Source: Alistipes sp. (GTDB lineage: Bacteria; Bacteroidota; Bacteroidia; Bacteroidales; Rikenellaceae). Taken from it: a stretch of 64,000 nt of DNA. Of the stretch, positions 25,415-33,888 are shown piece by piece. The notes beneath the pieces were generated by a model. It was given only the letters and a program-made list of their open reading frames with translations, was not told the DNA's origin and did not search any database. Both the position numbers and the translations under genes were made by a program. How positions within the stretch are numbered: position 1 is the first letter of the stretch; every line of letters begins with the position of its first letter. The DNA is taken from assembly GCA_017937125.1 (NCBI GenBank), contig JAGBEH010000007.1:310001-374000 (forward strand), written 5' to 3'.

Positions 25415-26374
25415 CTATTCTCTCAAAAAATCTTTCGATACCACGACTTTTATGGCCCTGTGGAGTATGCCGAACTCGAGCGGGGTGGTACCCAACAGCT
25501 CCCCGTCTGCTTCGAGCATAATGTCGGGCGACGATGTTACGGTTATCTTGCTGCCCTGTACGTGCATAACGTGTCCTATCTGGTATATCTCGCCGTTGAA
25601 CAGCTTTTTCAGACGGAAGATTATGTGCCACCAGTGTACGGGGCGTATGAGCGTCATATCCAGCAACCCGTCGTCGGCTACGGCTGCGGGCAGCTGCTGG
25701 ATGCCGCCGCCGTTGTATTTGCAGATTCCCACGGCTATGCTGAACAGCAGGTCGTTGAACACCACCTGCCCGTCTACGCATACCTTCACGCCCGTCGATT
25801 TGTAGGTGAAGAACGAGCGTACGATACTCAGCGGATACAGCCAGCCGCCTTTGCGGCCTTTGGCTTTGAGGTGGTTGAAATGGCGGATTACGAAAGCGTC
25901 GAATCCCGAGCCGGCAACGTTGGCTATGTATCGTTTCTGGCGGAATTGCGACTCCTCGTATGTTATTTCGCCCACATCCTGAAGGAACGACTTCCCCTCC
26001 TTGATCGCGCGTATGGCATCCGCATAGCGTGTGGGGATGCCGAACATCCTTATCCAGTCGTTTCCCGTGCCGACGGATATTACCGACAGCAGCACTTCGT
26101 CGGGGCGCACCTGCTGCTGTATGAACAAGCCGTTTACCACCTCGTGCAGCGTGCCGTCGCCGCCTATGACTATTATCTTGCGATACCCTTTGTTTACCGC
26201 CGTTACTGTCAGCTCTACGGCGTGGTTACGATGCTCGGTGAATACGGGGTCGCACGGTATTTCATTATCCCGCAGCAGTTTGGAGATCTGCGGGAAATCT
26301 TCCAAACCCCGTCCCATTCCGGCGACGGGGTTTACGATTACGAACCAGCGTTCGTTTACGGGTAACTGCTCCAC
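25415..26374 (-). CDS. Diacylglycerol/lipid kinase family protein (YegS/DagK-like)
   Basis: A 319-residue cytoplasmic kinase of the DAGK catalytic family. NPVAGMGRG lies near the start, the nucleotide-binding signature IVIGGDGTLHEVVNG around residue 73, and VGTGNDWIRMFGIPT follows. The C-terminal beta-sandwich domain is also present. It probably phosphorylates a lipid such as diacylglycerol, undecaprenol or a sphingolipid precursor; Bacteroidota make sphingolipids, so the exact substrate is open. It lies 7 bases downstream of pepD, in the same direction. Confidence 0.88.
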   Translation of the reverse strand: MEQLPVNERWFVIVNPVAGMGRGLEDFPQISKLLRDNEIPCDPVFTEHRNHAVELTVTAVNKGYRKIIVIGGDGTLHEVVNGLFIQQQVRPDEVLLSVISVGTGNDWIRMFGIPTRYADAIRAIKEGKSFLQDVGEITYEESQFRQKRYIANVAGSGFDAFVIRHFNHLKAKGRKGGWLYPLSIVRSFFTYKSTGVKVCVDGQVVFNDLLFSIAVGICKYNGGGIQQLPAAVADDGLLDMTLIRPVHWWHIIFRLKKLFNGEIYQIGHVMHVQGSKITVTSSPDIMLEADGELLGTTPLEFGILHRAIKVVVSKDFLRE

Positions 26375-26381
26375 CGCGACT

Positions 26382-27833
26382 CTATTTTTCGGGAGCGTTT
26401 TTCAGCGTGTCGAGCAGGAACTCGTAGAAGCGTCCGACGGATGCGATGTCCACCTTCTCGTCGGGCGAGTGGGGGTAGCAAATGGTCGGGCCGAACGAAA
26501 TCATATCGAGATCGGGGTAGGTGCCGCCGATGATGCCGCACTCCAGACCTGCGTGTATGGCCGTCACGAGCGGCTCTTTCCCGAACAGCCTTTCGTACGA
26601 CTTTTTCATAGCGTGAAGTATCGGGGACGACATATCGGGATTCCAGCCGTCGTAACTGCCGCTGAACTCCACGTCCGCTCCCGCAAGTTCGAATACTGCT
26701 GCTATGGCTTCGCTCAACGCCTCTTTTTCGCTGTTCATCGAACTGCGGAGCAGGCATTGTACCTTTATCGTCTCGCCGTCCGAGACCACGCGCGCGAGGT
26801 TCGTCGAGGTCTGAACCAATCCTTCCATAGCTTTCGACATTCGTATAACGCCGTCGGGAGCGCCTGTTACCGCTTTCGCCAAACGCGAAGCGATTGCTGC
26901 GGGAATTACCTTTTCGGGAGCTTGCACAGGCGTTGCCGTAACGCTTATCCCCTCCTCGATACCCGCGAACTCGGCGGCGAGCGTTTTTTCATACTCCGCC
27001 GCTTCGGCGGCGAATGCCGCGGCATCTTCGACGAGCAGCACTGCCGATGCCTCGCGCGGGATGGCGTTGCGGAGACCTCCGCCGTCTACCGAACATAACA
27101 TATATTCCTGCTTCGTGCGGTTCAGCAGACGGAACAGCAGGCGGTTGGCGTTTCCGCGTCCGTATCCTATCTGTATTCCCGAGTGTCCGCCTTTCAACCC
27201 CTTGACCGAGAGCGTAACCGCCTCGTATCCTTCCGTCGGGGCGGCTTCGGCCTTGTAGCCGAATGTTATGTTCGCATCCAGACCGCCCGCGCAGCCTACA
27301 TACAATTCGCCTTCGGTTTCGGAGTCGAGGTTGAGCAGTATGTCTCCCTTCAGCAGCCCGCTTTTCAGCCCGAACGCACCGTCCATACCCGTCTCTTCGG
27401 TGGCGGTGAAGAGCGCCTCTATTTCGCCGTGAGGAATCGATTCGTCCTCGAGTACGGCCAGTATCGATGCCGCACCGATGCCGTTGTCGGCGCCGAGTGT
27501 CGTACCGTCTGCCGTAACCCATTCGCCGTCGATGTAGGCGTCTATCGGATCCTTCTCGAAGTCGAAAACCTTGTCCCCGTTCTTCTGGGGCACCATATCG
27601 AGGTGGGCTTGCAGGATAATGCCCTTGCGGTTCTCCATTCCGGCCGTTGCGGCCTTGCGTATATATACGTTGTTCGCCCCGTCCACCTCGTGTTCGAGAC
27701 CGTGCTTCTCGGCGAATGCGACGATGTAGTTGCGTATCAGCTCCTCGTGGTGCGAGGGGCGCGGGATCTTTACTATCTCGCTGAAGTGCTCCCACACGGG
27801 TGCGGGTTTCAGCGCTTTCAAATTTCTGTCCAT
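26382..27833 (-). CDS. pepD: Aminoacyl-histidine dipeptidase (PepD, M20 family)
   Basis: A 483-residue zinc peptidase. Metal ligands and catalytic residues appear in ILQAHLDMVPQKN, the active-site ADNGIGAA, ALFTATEETGMDGAFGL and NLDSETEGELYVGCAGG. The lid or dimerisation insert has LKGGHSGIQIGYGRGNANRL, and the last ligand lies in ICYPHSPDEKVDI. It cleaves Xaa-His and other dipeptides in the cytoplasm. Length matches E. coli PepD (485). It is followed by the lipid kinase gene with only a few bases between, probably one transcript. Confidence 0.95.
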   Translation of the reverse strand: MDRNLKALKPAPVWEHFSEIVKIPRPSHHEELIRNYIVAFAEKHGLEHEVDGANNVYIRKAATAGMENRKGIILQAHLDMVPQKNGDKVFDFEKDPIDAYIDGEWVTADGTTLGADNGIGAASILAVLEDESIPHGEIEALFTATEETGMDGAFGLKSGLLKGDILLNLDSETEGELYVGCAGGLDANITFGYKAEAAPTEGYEAVTLSVKGLKGGHSGIQIGYGRGNANRLLFRLLNRTKQEYMLCSVDGGGLRNAIPREASAVLLVEDAAAFAAEAAEYEKTLAAEFAGIEEGISVTATPVQAPEKVIPAAIASRLAKAVTGAPDGVIRMSKAMEGLVQTSTNLARVVSDGETIKVQCLLRSSMNSEKEALSEAIAAVFELAGADVEFSGSYDGWNPDMSSPILHAMKKSYERLFGKEPLVTAIHAGLECGIIGGTYPDLDMISFGPTICYPHSPDEKVDIASVGRFYEFLLDTLKNAPEK

Positions 27834-27911
27834 AGCAGTATGGTTTTAGTTATCATTGTTTTTTACACCTTGTTTTTCGATCGCAGCTTGCGAACGGCGA
27901 AGTTGTTTACA

Positions 27912-27960
27912 GCGAGCCTTCGCGGGGCGAAGCTGCGGCTCGCGCGTCTCTCCGAGACGC
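27912..27960. repeat. Paired GC-rich stem-loops between phoH and pepD
   Basis: GCGAGCC at 27912-27918 pairs with GGCTCGC at 27937-27943, with a nested CTTCGC/GCGAAG. Next to it GCGTCTC (27944-27950) pairs with GAGACGC (27954-27960) around TCC. The arrangement is REP-like. The rest of 27834-28021 shows no gene. Confidence 0.55.
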
Positions 27961-28021
27961 AATAATCCGTTCAACATCTTGCTTCTTTTCTCGTTTCGGC
28001 AAAACTCGAACAAGTTCGGCT

Positions 28022-29002
28022 CTATCGGAAAGGTTCGTCCTCCTTGTTGCGGCCGCCGTCTCTTTCGAACGCATCGACTATGTGTTTCACCAGTTCGTGC
28101 CGTATGATGTCGCGTTTGTCGAATTCTATGAAGCCGATGCCTTTTATGCCGTTCACGATATTCATCGCCCGTGTCAGTCCGCTGTCGTTGCGATGCGGCA
28201 GATCTATCTGCGTTATGTCGCCCGTTACGATGAATTTCGCATTGCGCCCCATTCTCGTCAGAAACATCTTTATCTGCGAGAGGGTGGTGTTCTGCGCCTC
28301 GTCGAGTATCACGAATGCGTTGTCGAGGGTGCGCCCGCGCATATATGCCAGCGGAGCTATCTGCACCGTGCCGTCCTCCATATATTTCTGGAGTCTGGCG
28401 GGCGGTATCATATCGTTCAGCGCATCGTATAGCGGTTGCAGATACGGGTCGAGCTTCTCTTTGAGGTCGCCCGGCAGAAACCCCAACTTTTCGCCTGCTT
28501 CTACGGCGGGACGGGTCAATATCACTCGCTTCACCTGCTTGTCGCGCAATGCCCTTACGGCCAGTGCTATGGCCGTGTATGTCTTGCCCGAACCCGCAGG
28601 CCCCGTCGCGAACAGCAAGTCGCATGTTCGGTCGAGTTCCACCATCTTCATCTGATTGACGGTGCGTGCCTTGATTACGGCGCCGTTGTTGCCGTAGACT
28701 ATGACGTCGCCAGTGTCCGTCGCGGGGCTTTCGGCGGATATTCCGCGGCTGAAAGCCTGCGCTATAACCTCTTTCGAGATGTGCCCGTAACGTTCGTAGT
28801 AAGCTATCAGCTCCCGCAGCTTGCGCTCGAAAATCTCTGTCTCCGCCTGCGACCCCAATACCTTGAGAACCGACCCTCGGGCTATTATTCGGAGTTTGGG
28901 GTGCAGGTTTTTTATCTGTTCGAGATAGACGTCGTTGGCGCCGTACAGTTCGCGCGTATCGATGCCCTCTATCGTTATCGTTTTGTTTGCAGCTTCAGTC
29001 AT
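28022..29002 (-). CDS. PhoH family ATPase
   Basis: A 326-residue cytoplasmic protein. After an N-terminal KH-like region (TIEGIDTRELYGAND), the PhoH ATPase domain has Walker A FATGPAGSGKTYTAIALAV, LTRPAVEAGEKLGFLPGDL, and Walker B NAFVILDEAQNTT, followed by MFLTRMGRNAKFIVTGDITQ. This matches the PhoL/YbeZ type, involved in RNA metabolism and ribosome quality control. In many bacteria ybeY follows; it does not here. The gene begins 5 bases after the stop of the outer-membrane protein gene at 29008. Confidence 0.94.
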   Translation of the reverse strand: MTEAANKTITIEGIDTRELYGANDVYLEQIKNLHPKLRIIARGSVLKVLGSQAETEIFERKLRELIAYYERYGHISKEVIAQAFSRGISAESPATDTGDVIVYGNNGAVIKARTVNQMKMVELDRTCDLLFATGPAGSGKTYTAIALAVRALRDKQVKRVILTRPAVEAGEKLGFLPGDLKEKLDPYLQPLYDALNDMIPPARLQKYMEDGTVQIAPLAYMRGRTLDNAFVILDEAQNTTLSQIKMFLTRMGRNAKFIVTGDITQIDLPHRNDSGLTRAMNIVNGIKGIGFIEFDKRDIIRHELVKHIVDAFERDGGRNKEDEPFR

Positions 29003-29007
29003 CGTTA

Positions 29008-29646
29008 TTAAAATAAGTAGCCTATTTTCAGCCCGACGATATATGACCCGAGATGGAACTCCTTGCCGTCGAAGTTGTGCAGCGTGTTTTTGAATATGCC
29101 CGTAAACCGTGCGTCTATCATCAGCTTCCGCAGCGGAAATACCGCTATGCCTGCCGTATATCCGAATGTGGGGCGCAGGTTGCCGAACATCTGTTTGTCG
29201 CCGTTGCGGTCGATGTAGCTGGTGTTATTCATTACGTTGAATACGGGGCCGACGTTGATATGCAGCGGCGACAGTATCCTTACCGATATTATCAGCGGAA
29301 TCTCTATGGCGTGCGACTTTATGCGCGTCGAGCCTTTTATCCCCTTGACCGACAGATCGGCGCTCGTGTACGAGTAGAGCAGCTCGGGCTGGAGCGCTAT
29401 CGCATCGCCGAAGCGCAGCGCCATATGGACGCCTGCATCGAAGCCGAGACGCGATTTGAGAGACAGGTTCTCTCCACCCGAGAGTTTGAGCCCTGCGTAA
29501 TGGATGCCTGCCGCTATTCCCCATTCGGTGCGCAGGTTCATACGGCGTTTGCGATGCGGAGCGTAATCGTCTTGACGGTCGCCGAAGCAGTATGCTTGCA
29601 GGCTTATTGCGAGCGCAAGTATGGTCAGTGCCGTTCTTTTCAACAT
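29008..29646 (-). CDS. PorT-like outer-membrane beta-barrel protein
   Basis: A 212-residue secreted protein. The signal peptide (MLKRTALTILALAISLQAYCF) is followed by a barrel of alternating strands: WGIAAGIHYAGLKLSGG, LGFDAGVHMALRFGDAIALQPELLYSY, LHINVGPVF, FGYTAGIAVFPLRKLMIDARFTGIF and a terminal ...GLKIGYLF. It matches the PF13568-type 'outer membrane protein beta-barrel' group. The ATG at 29646 is chosen for the signal peptide over 29691. A -7 element lies 25 bases upstream. Confidence 0.85.
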   Translation of the reverse strand: MLKRTALTILALAISLQAYCFGDRQDDYAPHRKRRMNLRTEWGIAAGIHYAGLKLSGGENLSLKSRLGFDAGVHMALRFGDAIALQPELLYSYTSADLSVKGIKGSTRIKSHAIEIPLIISVRILSPLHINVGPVFNVMNNTSYIDRNGDKQMFGNLRPTFGYTAGIAVFPLRKLMIDARFTGIFKNTLHNFDGKEFHLGSYIVGLKIGYLF

Positions 29647-29670
29647 AATGTCTTGTCGGTTTTGAATTTT

Positions 29671-29678
29671 CAAAGTTA
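29671..29678 (-). promoter_or_regulatory. -7 element for the PorT-like/phoH operon
   Basis: CAAAGTTA on + reads TAACTTTG on the - strand, 24 bases before the ATG at 29646. Confidence 0.55.
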
Positions 29679-29732
29679 GTGATTTTTTCAAAAATCGTAC
29701 GCGGCATCGTCCGTTTATTTGTCAAAATAGAG

Positions 29733-29740
29733 TATCTTTG
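29733..29740 (+). promoter_or_regulatory. -7 element for der
   Basis: TATCTTTG lies 78 bases before the der ATG at 29819, facing the + strand in this divergent region. Confidence 0.55.
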
Positions 29741-29818
29741 CGGCGATGTTTAACGAAACGGACTGAAGATCGAGCGTTTGCAATGCTTTTTCCGCTCCGT
29801 TCATTTTGTGTGAATTTT

Positions 29819-31123
29819 ATGAGTCTTGTAGCAATAGTCGGACGTCCCAATGTGGGCAAAAGTACGCTTTTCAACCGCCTCGTGGGGCAGCGCCAGGCGA
29901 TAGTCGATGCGACGGCGGGCACTACGCGCGACCGCCATTACGGTAAGACCGACTGGAACGGGCGCGAATTTTCGGTGATCGATACGGGCGGTTACGCTGT
30001 GAACAGCGACGATATTTTCGAGGATGAAATACGCCGCCAGGTATTGCTCGCCATAGACGAGGCGGATGTCATTCTCTTCCTCGTCGAGGTTACGACCGGT
30101 ATTACGGACTTGGATATGATGATGGCCGACATATTGCGCCGTTCGGGCAAGAAGGTTATCCTCGTTTGCAACAAAGTCGATAATTACGACCTTATTTATT
30201 CGTCGCACGAGTTCTATTCGCTCGGATTGGGTGACCCCTATTGTATCAGTTCGATGTCGGGCAGCGGAACGGGCGACCTGATGGACGAGATATTGCGTCT
30301 TCTGCCCGAGGACTGCGAAGCGGAACAGGATGACGACCTGCCGCGCATCACTATCGTCGGACGTCCCAACGTCGGCAAGTCGTCGCTCACGAACGCCCTG
30401 CTCGGCGAGGAGCGGAACATCGTCACTTCGATAGCGGGCACTACGCGCGACTCCATCCATACGCGCTATAATAAGTTCGGTATGGATTTCTACCTTGTCG
30501 ATACGGCGGGTATGCGCAAAAAAGGCAAGGTTACCGAGGATCTGGAATTTTATTCGGTGATGCGTTCGATCCGTGCCATAGAAAATTCGGACGTCTGCAT
30601 ACTGATGCTGGACGCGTCGCAGGGTATAGAGGCTCAAGACCTTAATATCCACAATCTTATAGTGCGCAACCGCAAGGGATGCGTGATTGTCGTGAATAAG
30701 TGGGATTTGATCGAGAAGGGCAACAATACGATGAAGGAGTGGCGCGAGTTTCTCGAAAAGAAACTGGCTCCGTTCAATGATATTCCGTTGATTTTCACGT
30801 CGGTGATAAACAAGCAGCGCATTCTGGAGGTGTTGCAGACGGCGATACGCGTTTACGAGTCCCGTCGTCGCCGCATTCCGACATCGGAGCTCAACGACTG
30901 GATATTGCCCGTCATAGAGAATACGCCTCCTCCATCGACGAAGGGCAAGTACATACGTATCAAGTATGCCACGCAGCTGCCGACGCCGACGCCGCAGTTC
31001 GCGTTTTTCGTCAATCTGCCGCAGTATATCAAGGAGCCGTACCGTCGTTTCCTCGAAAACAACCTGCGCGAACATTGGAATTTCTCAGGCGTCCCGATAC
31101 AGATTTATTTCAGACAGAAATAA
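29819..31123 (+). CDS. der: Ribosome assembly GTPase Der (EngA)
   Basis: A 434-residue GTPase for 50S assembly with two tandem G domains. Both carry GRPNVGKS (residues 8-15 and near 181), with DTGGY in the first and DTAGMRKKG in the second, NKVD and NKWD as G4 motifs, and a C-terminal KH-like domain ([33 protein letters not shown]). The start [16 protein letters not shown] at 29819 fits the family; a longer frame upstream adds an unrelated stretch. Confidence 0.97.
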   Translation: MSLVAIVGRPNVGKSTLFNRLVGQRQAIVDATAGTTRDRHYGKTDWNGREFSVIDTGGYAVNSDDIFEDEIRRQVLLAIDEADVILFLVEVTTGITDLDMMMADILRRSGKKVILVCNKVDNYDLIYSSHEFYSLGLGDPYCISSMSGSGTGDLMDEILRLLPEDCEAEQDDDLPRITIVGRPNVGKSSLTNALLGEERNIVTSIAGTTRDSIHTRYNKFGMDFYLVDTAGMRKKGKVTEDLEFYSVMRSIRAIENSDVCILMLDASQGIEAQDLNIHNLIVRNRKGCVIVVNKWDLIEKGNNTMKEWREFLEKKLAPFNDIPLIFTSVINKQRILEVLQTAIRVYESRRRRIPTSELNDWILPVIENTPPPSTKGKYIRIKYATQLPTPTPQFAFFVNLPQYIKEPYRRFLENNLREHWNFSGVPIQIYFRQK

Positions 31124-31196
31124 AATATATCGAAGTATTTGAATATCAATATAATACTGTGATAGCGAAGACGTTTCCTCGCTGAATCGCAGTTTC

Positions 31197-31237
31197 TCGC
31201 ACAAGCACATTTTTCAAGGAAAAATGTGCTTGTGCGA
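31197..31237. repeat. Long perfect hairpin
   Basis: Arms of 19 bp (31197-31215 and 31219-31237) match without error around the loop AAG. No T tract follows on either strand within a few bases, so it is not a standard terminator, though it lies 74 bases after der. Confidence 0.75.
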
Positions 31238-31326
31238 TTGAAACATTTACAAAATAAAAAGGCTTGTCTTTGTCTTGTAATCAAAAGGATTACAAAGGTA
31301 AAGCCGAAAACCTGAAGTGTAGGCAC

Positions 31327-31454
31327 AACAATTCCAAACAGTTCTTATGAGACTCGCAATTTCATTTAGAATTTGGAAAGTCAGAATTAAATGGGAGATT
31401 TCCCTTTGACTTTCAAGGGTAGGGGCGAAAGCCCCCGCCCTCTTTGGAATTGTT
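31327..31454. repeat. 128-bp segment bounded by 12-bp inverted repeats
   Basis: AACAATTCCAAA at 31327-31338 is repeated inverted as TTTGGAATTGTT at 31443-31454. The interior has a GGGGC-GAAA-GCCCC hairpin (about 31424-31437) and no reading frame of note. MITE-like or structured RNA; origin unknown. Confidence 0.55.
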
Positions 31455-31702
31455 ATACAAACGTACGGATAATTTTCGAAAGTTCCAAATTTCACGCCAC
31501 TTGTCAGAACCTCCACAGCACGACACCGACCGATACCCCGAGCCCGACATCGACGCGTATCGGCTCGGGCTTGGCGTAAAATACCGTATCGATGCGTGTC
31601 TGACGCTCGATAACGGTGCGGGACGGACGAATAATAAAGTCGATTATGAATTTCAATTTGTCGCATATTTGGTATTGCAGGTCGTTGCGTGTTCGATTTT
31701 CA

Positions 31703-31732
31703 TTGCCGTTTCGCGAATTTTGCTTAACTTTG
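31703..31732 (+). promoter_or_regulatory. Promoter of the 31749 gene
   Basis: -33 TTG at 31703-31705, 19-base spacer, -7 TAACTTTG at 31725-31732. Confidence 0.7.
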
Positions 31733-31748
31733 AAAGTCGAATGTACTA

Positions 31749-33128
31749 ATGAGAACGTATATGAGTTTTGACGATATAAAAAGCGGACTGGAGCGTTTGC
31801 AGGCGCTGGTCGATGGCTGGAAGCGCGACGGCGTCTCGGAACTGGAGCGGGATATCGCACTTGAAGAGTTGAGGTCGATATATGCCGCCCTGCGTTTCGG
31901 CACGGAGGATCCTTGCGCATCCCGCGAGACGGCGCAGCCTGTTATTGCGAATGCGGAGGAACACGTATCGGCGGTGCCTGCAAATACGGAGGTAGCGCAA
32001 GACCGACCGTCGGAGCGAACGGAGCATGCGGAGCAGCCGAACCCGCAGATACATACGAAGCAGACTGATGCGTCCGTGCCATACGACGGTGCGGAAAACG
32101 GATGCGATACCATAGGAATGCCGTCGGAGGGCGACGCGACAGCCGAAAGCGCTTTGCCCGACGTGCAGGCCGATGTTGTCCCGCCTTTTGCGGACTCCGC
32201 CTCGGAAACGGATGAAACCGATACGGCAGCGTATGCCGACGGCGGGGCGGATGTGCGGGTATCTCCCGACGATATTATCGTGGAGCCCGTCGGCGCGGAC
32301 GGTGCAGGAATTACCGACGGGCAGCCTGCGGCGTCTGCGGGAAACAGCTCCGAGCGTAAATCCGAGTTGAAAAACGTAAGCCGCCTTCAGTCATTGTTCG
32401 GCGAAGACGAAATGGTCGTCAGCCATCGCCGCCGAATGATAATGATGTCGCTTTATGACGAGGAGCCTGCTGCGGTTGCGGTCGGTTCGGATCGTGCGGA
32501 GAAGACGCTGTTTGCGGCGAAAGAGAATCTCGCGGAAGAAGGGGCTGAAACGGTCGAATCGGATGCAGATACCGTCATAACCAACGATATGGCATTCGGT
32601 AATGAAAGTTCCGATATATCTGCCGAGGTTCAAGGTATTGATGTCGAGAATATAAGTCTCTCTTCTAAAGGCGATGCTCCGCAGTCGGATACGGCCGAAA
32701 GTATTTCGACCGAAGATTCCGATAACGACATTCAACCGTCTGTCGGAACGAACGATAATGCGGATAAAACTGGTCAGAAAATCGCCGTAGCTTTCGAATC
32801 CGAACCCGTTCTTGGCGAGGTGATGAATACGGATGTCCGCACACTCGCCGACACGATTGCACCTGCGCGGAATGTCGCGGCCGATGTGGCGGGCAAAAGC
32901 CCTGTCGATGATTTGGGTAAGGCGATAGGCGTGAACGACCGTTTCCTGCTTATTCGCGATTTGTTCGGCGGGAGTACTGAGGCTTACGAGCAGGCGCTGC
33001 GGATACTGAACGGTTTCGACAATCTGGACGACTGTATGGTGTATATCGTCGAGAACTACGATTGGAATCCCAATGCCGACGGTACGAAATTGCTGATGGA
33101 ACTTATCGAACGCAAGTATAACCGATAG
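31749..33128 (+). CDS. Conserved Bacteroidota protein with long acidic linker
   Basis: A 459-residue protein with three parts. Residues 1-55 form a charged helical head (MSFDDIKSGLERLQALVDGW... IALEELRSIYAALRF). About 300 residues of acidic, Ala/Glu/Asp-rich low-complexity sequence follow. The conserved C-terminal 70-residue domain reads NDRFLLIRDLFGGSTEAYEQ, LNGFDNLDDCMVYIVENYDWNP and LLMELIERKYNR. The terminal domain is recurrent in Bacteroidota next to rsmI, where its role is unknown. A second ATG at 31761 (MSFDD) is an alternative start. It precedes rsmI by 2 bases, probably co-transcribed. Confidence 0.75.
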   Translation: MRTYMSFDDIKSGLERLQALVDGWKRDGVSELERDIALEELRSIYAALRFGTEDPCASRETAQPVIANAEEHVSAVPANTEVAQDRPSERTEHAEQPNPQIHTKQTDASVPYDGAENGCDTIGMPSEGDATAESALPDVQADVVPPFADSASETDETDTAAYADGGADVRVSPDDIIVEPVGADGAGITDGQPAASAGNSSERKSELKNVSRLQSLFGEDEMVVSHRRRMIMMSLYDEEPAAVAVGSDRAEKTLFAAKENLAEEGAETVESDADTVITNDMAFGNESSDISAEVQGIDVENISLSSKGDAPQSDTAESISTEDSDNDIQPSVGTNDNADKTGQKIAVAFESEPVLGEVMNTDVRTLADTIAPARNVAADVAGKSPVDDLGKAIGVNDRFLLIRDLFGGSTEAYEQALRILNGFDNLDDCMVYIVENYDWNPNADGTKLLMELIERKYNR

Positions 33129-33130
33129 AT

Positions 33131-33880
33131 ATGCCTAAACTGTATATAGTGCCCACGCCGATAGGCAATCTCGACGACATAACGATACGTGCCGTGAACG
33201 TATTGCGCGAGGTGGATTTCATATTGGCGGAGGATACGCGCACGACTGCGAATCTGCTCAAACATCTGGGCATCGAAAAACGTCTTCGTTCGCACCATAA
33301 ATTCAATGAACATGCGACCGTCGGCATTGTGGCCGAGAGCATCGCTGCGGGGCATACCGTCGCACTGGTTTCGGATGCCGGTACGCCTGCCATTTCCGAT
33401 CCCGGGTTCCTGCTCGTGAGGACATGCGTGGAAGCTGGAATAGAGGTCGAGACTCTGCCGGGCCCTACGGCCTGCATCCCCGCATTGGTGCAAAGCGGGT
33501 TTCCGTGCGACAGATTCTGCTTCGAGGGTTTCCTGCCGCAGAAAAAGGGGCGCAACAAACGTCTTCAGGAGCTGAAAGATGAGGAGCGTACGATGATATT
33601 CTACGAATCGCCATACCGCGTGGTGAAATGTCTGGAGCAGTTCGAAGAGGTGTTCGGCGGCGATCGCGAGGTGTCGGTTACGCGCGAGATTTCGAAAAAG
33701 TTCGAACAGACCGTACGCGGTACGGTTGCCGAGACGCTTGCATATTTTCGCGAGAACGAACCTCGCGGAGAGTTCGTCATCGTATTGTCGGGCAGGCCCA
33801 AATCCGTCGGCAGGGATGATGACGGAAGCGGTTGCCGAAGGTCCGATGACGACAATGGCCGCAGCGGCGGAAACATATAG
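33131..33880 (+). CDS. rsmI: 16S rRNA (cytidine-1402-2'-O)-methyltransferase RsmI
   Basis: A 249-residue SAM-dependent enzyme methylating C1402 of 16S rRNA. Motifs: YIVPTPIGNLDDITIRAVN, ILAEDTRTTANLLKHLGI, ALVSDAGTPAISDPGFLLV and TLPGPTACIPALVQSG, then IFYESPYRV and VTREISKKFEQTVRGT. The C-terminal tail after the conserved EFVIVLSG is hydrophilic and unusual (GRDDDGSGCRRSDDDNGRSGG) and may be species-specific. It starts 2 bases after the preceding stop. Confidence 0.96.
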   Translation: MPKLYIVPTPIGNLDDITIRAVNVLREVDFILAEDTRTTANLLKHLGIEKRLRSHHKFNEHATVGIVAESIAAGHTVALVSDAGTPAISDPGFLLVRTCVEAGIEVETLPGPTACIPALVQSGFPCDRFCFEGFLPQKKGRNKRLQELKDEERTMIFYESPYRVVKCLEQFEEVFGGDREVSVTREISKKFEQTVRGTVAETLAYFRENEPRGEFVIVLSGRPKSVGRDDDGSGCRRSDDDNGRSGGNI

Positions 33881-33888
33881 ACCGTAAG

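Larger units (their letters stand above)
31124..31748. other. 625-bp intergenic region without a convincing gene
   Basis: Between der and the gene at 31749. It holds the 19-bp hairpin (31197-31237), a - strand TACCTTTG promoter-like element near 31288-31295 with no gene after it, an inverted-repeat-bounded segment (31327-31454), and a GC-normal stretch 31500-31700 that on the - strand keeps an open frame ending GLGVSVGVVLWRF with no good start. The first half is AT-rich. Confidence 0.6.

Noticed and set aside
31504-31920. 138-codon - strand frame at 31.5-31.9 kb
   Set aside because: Its first half overlaps the promoter and start of the 31749 gene and no start lies near the protein-like end; at most a remnant.
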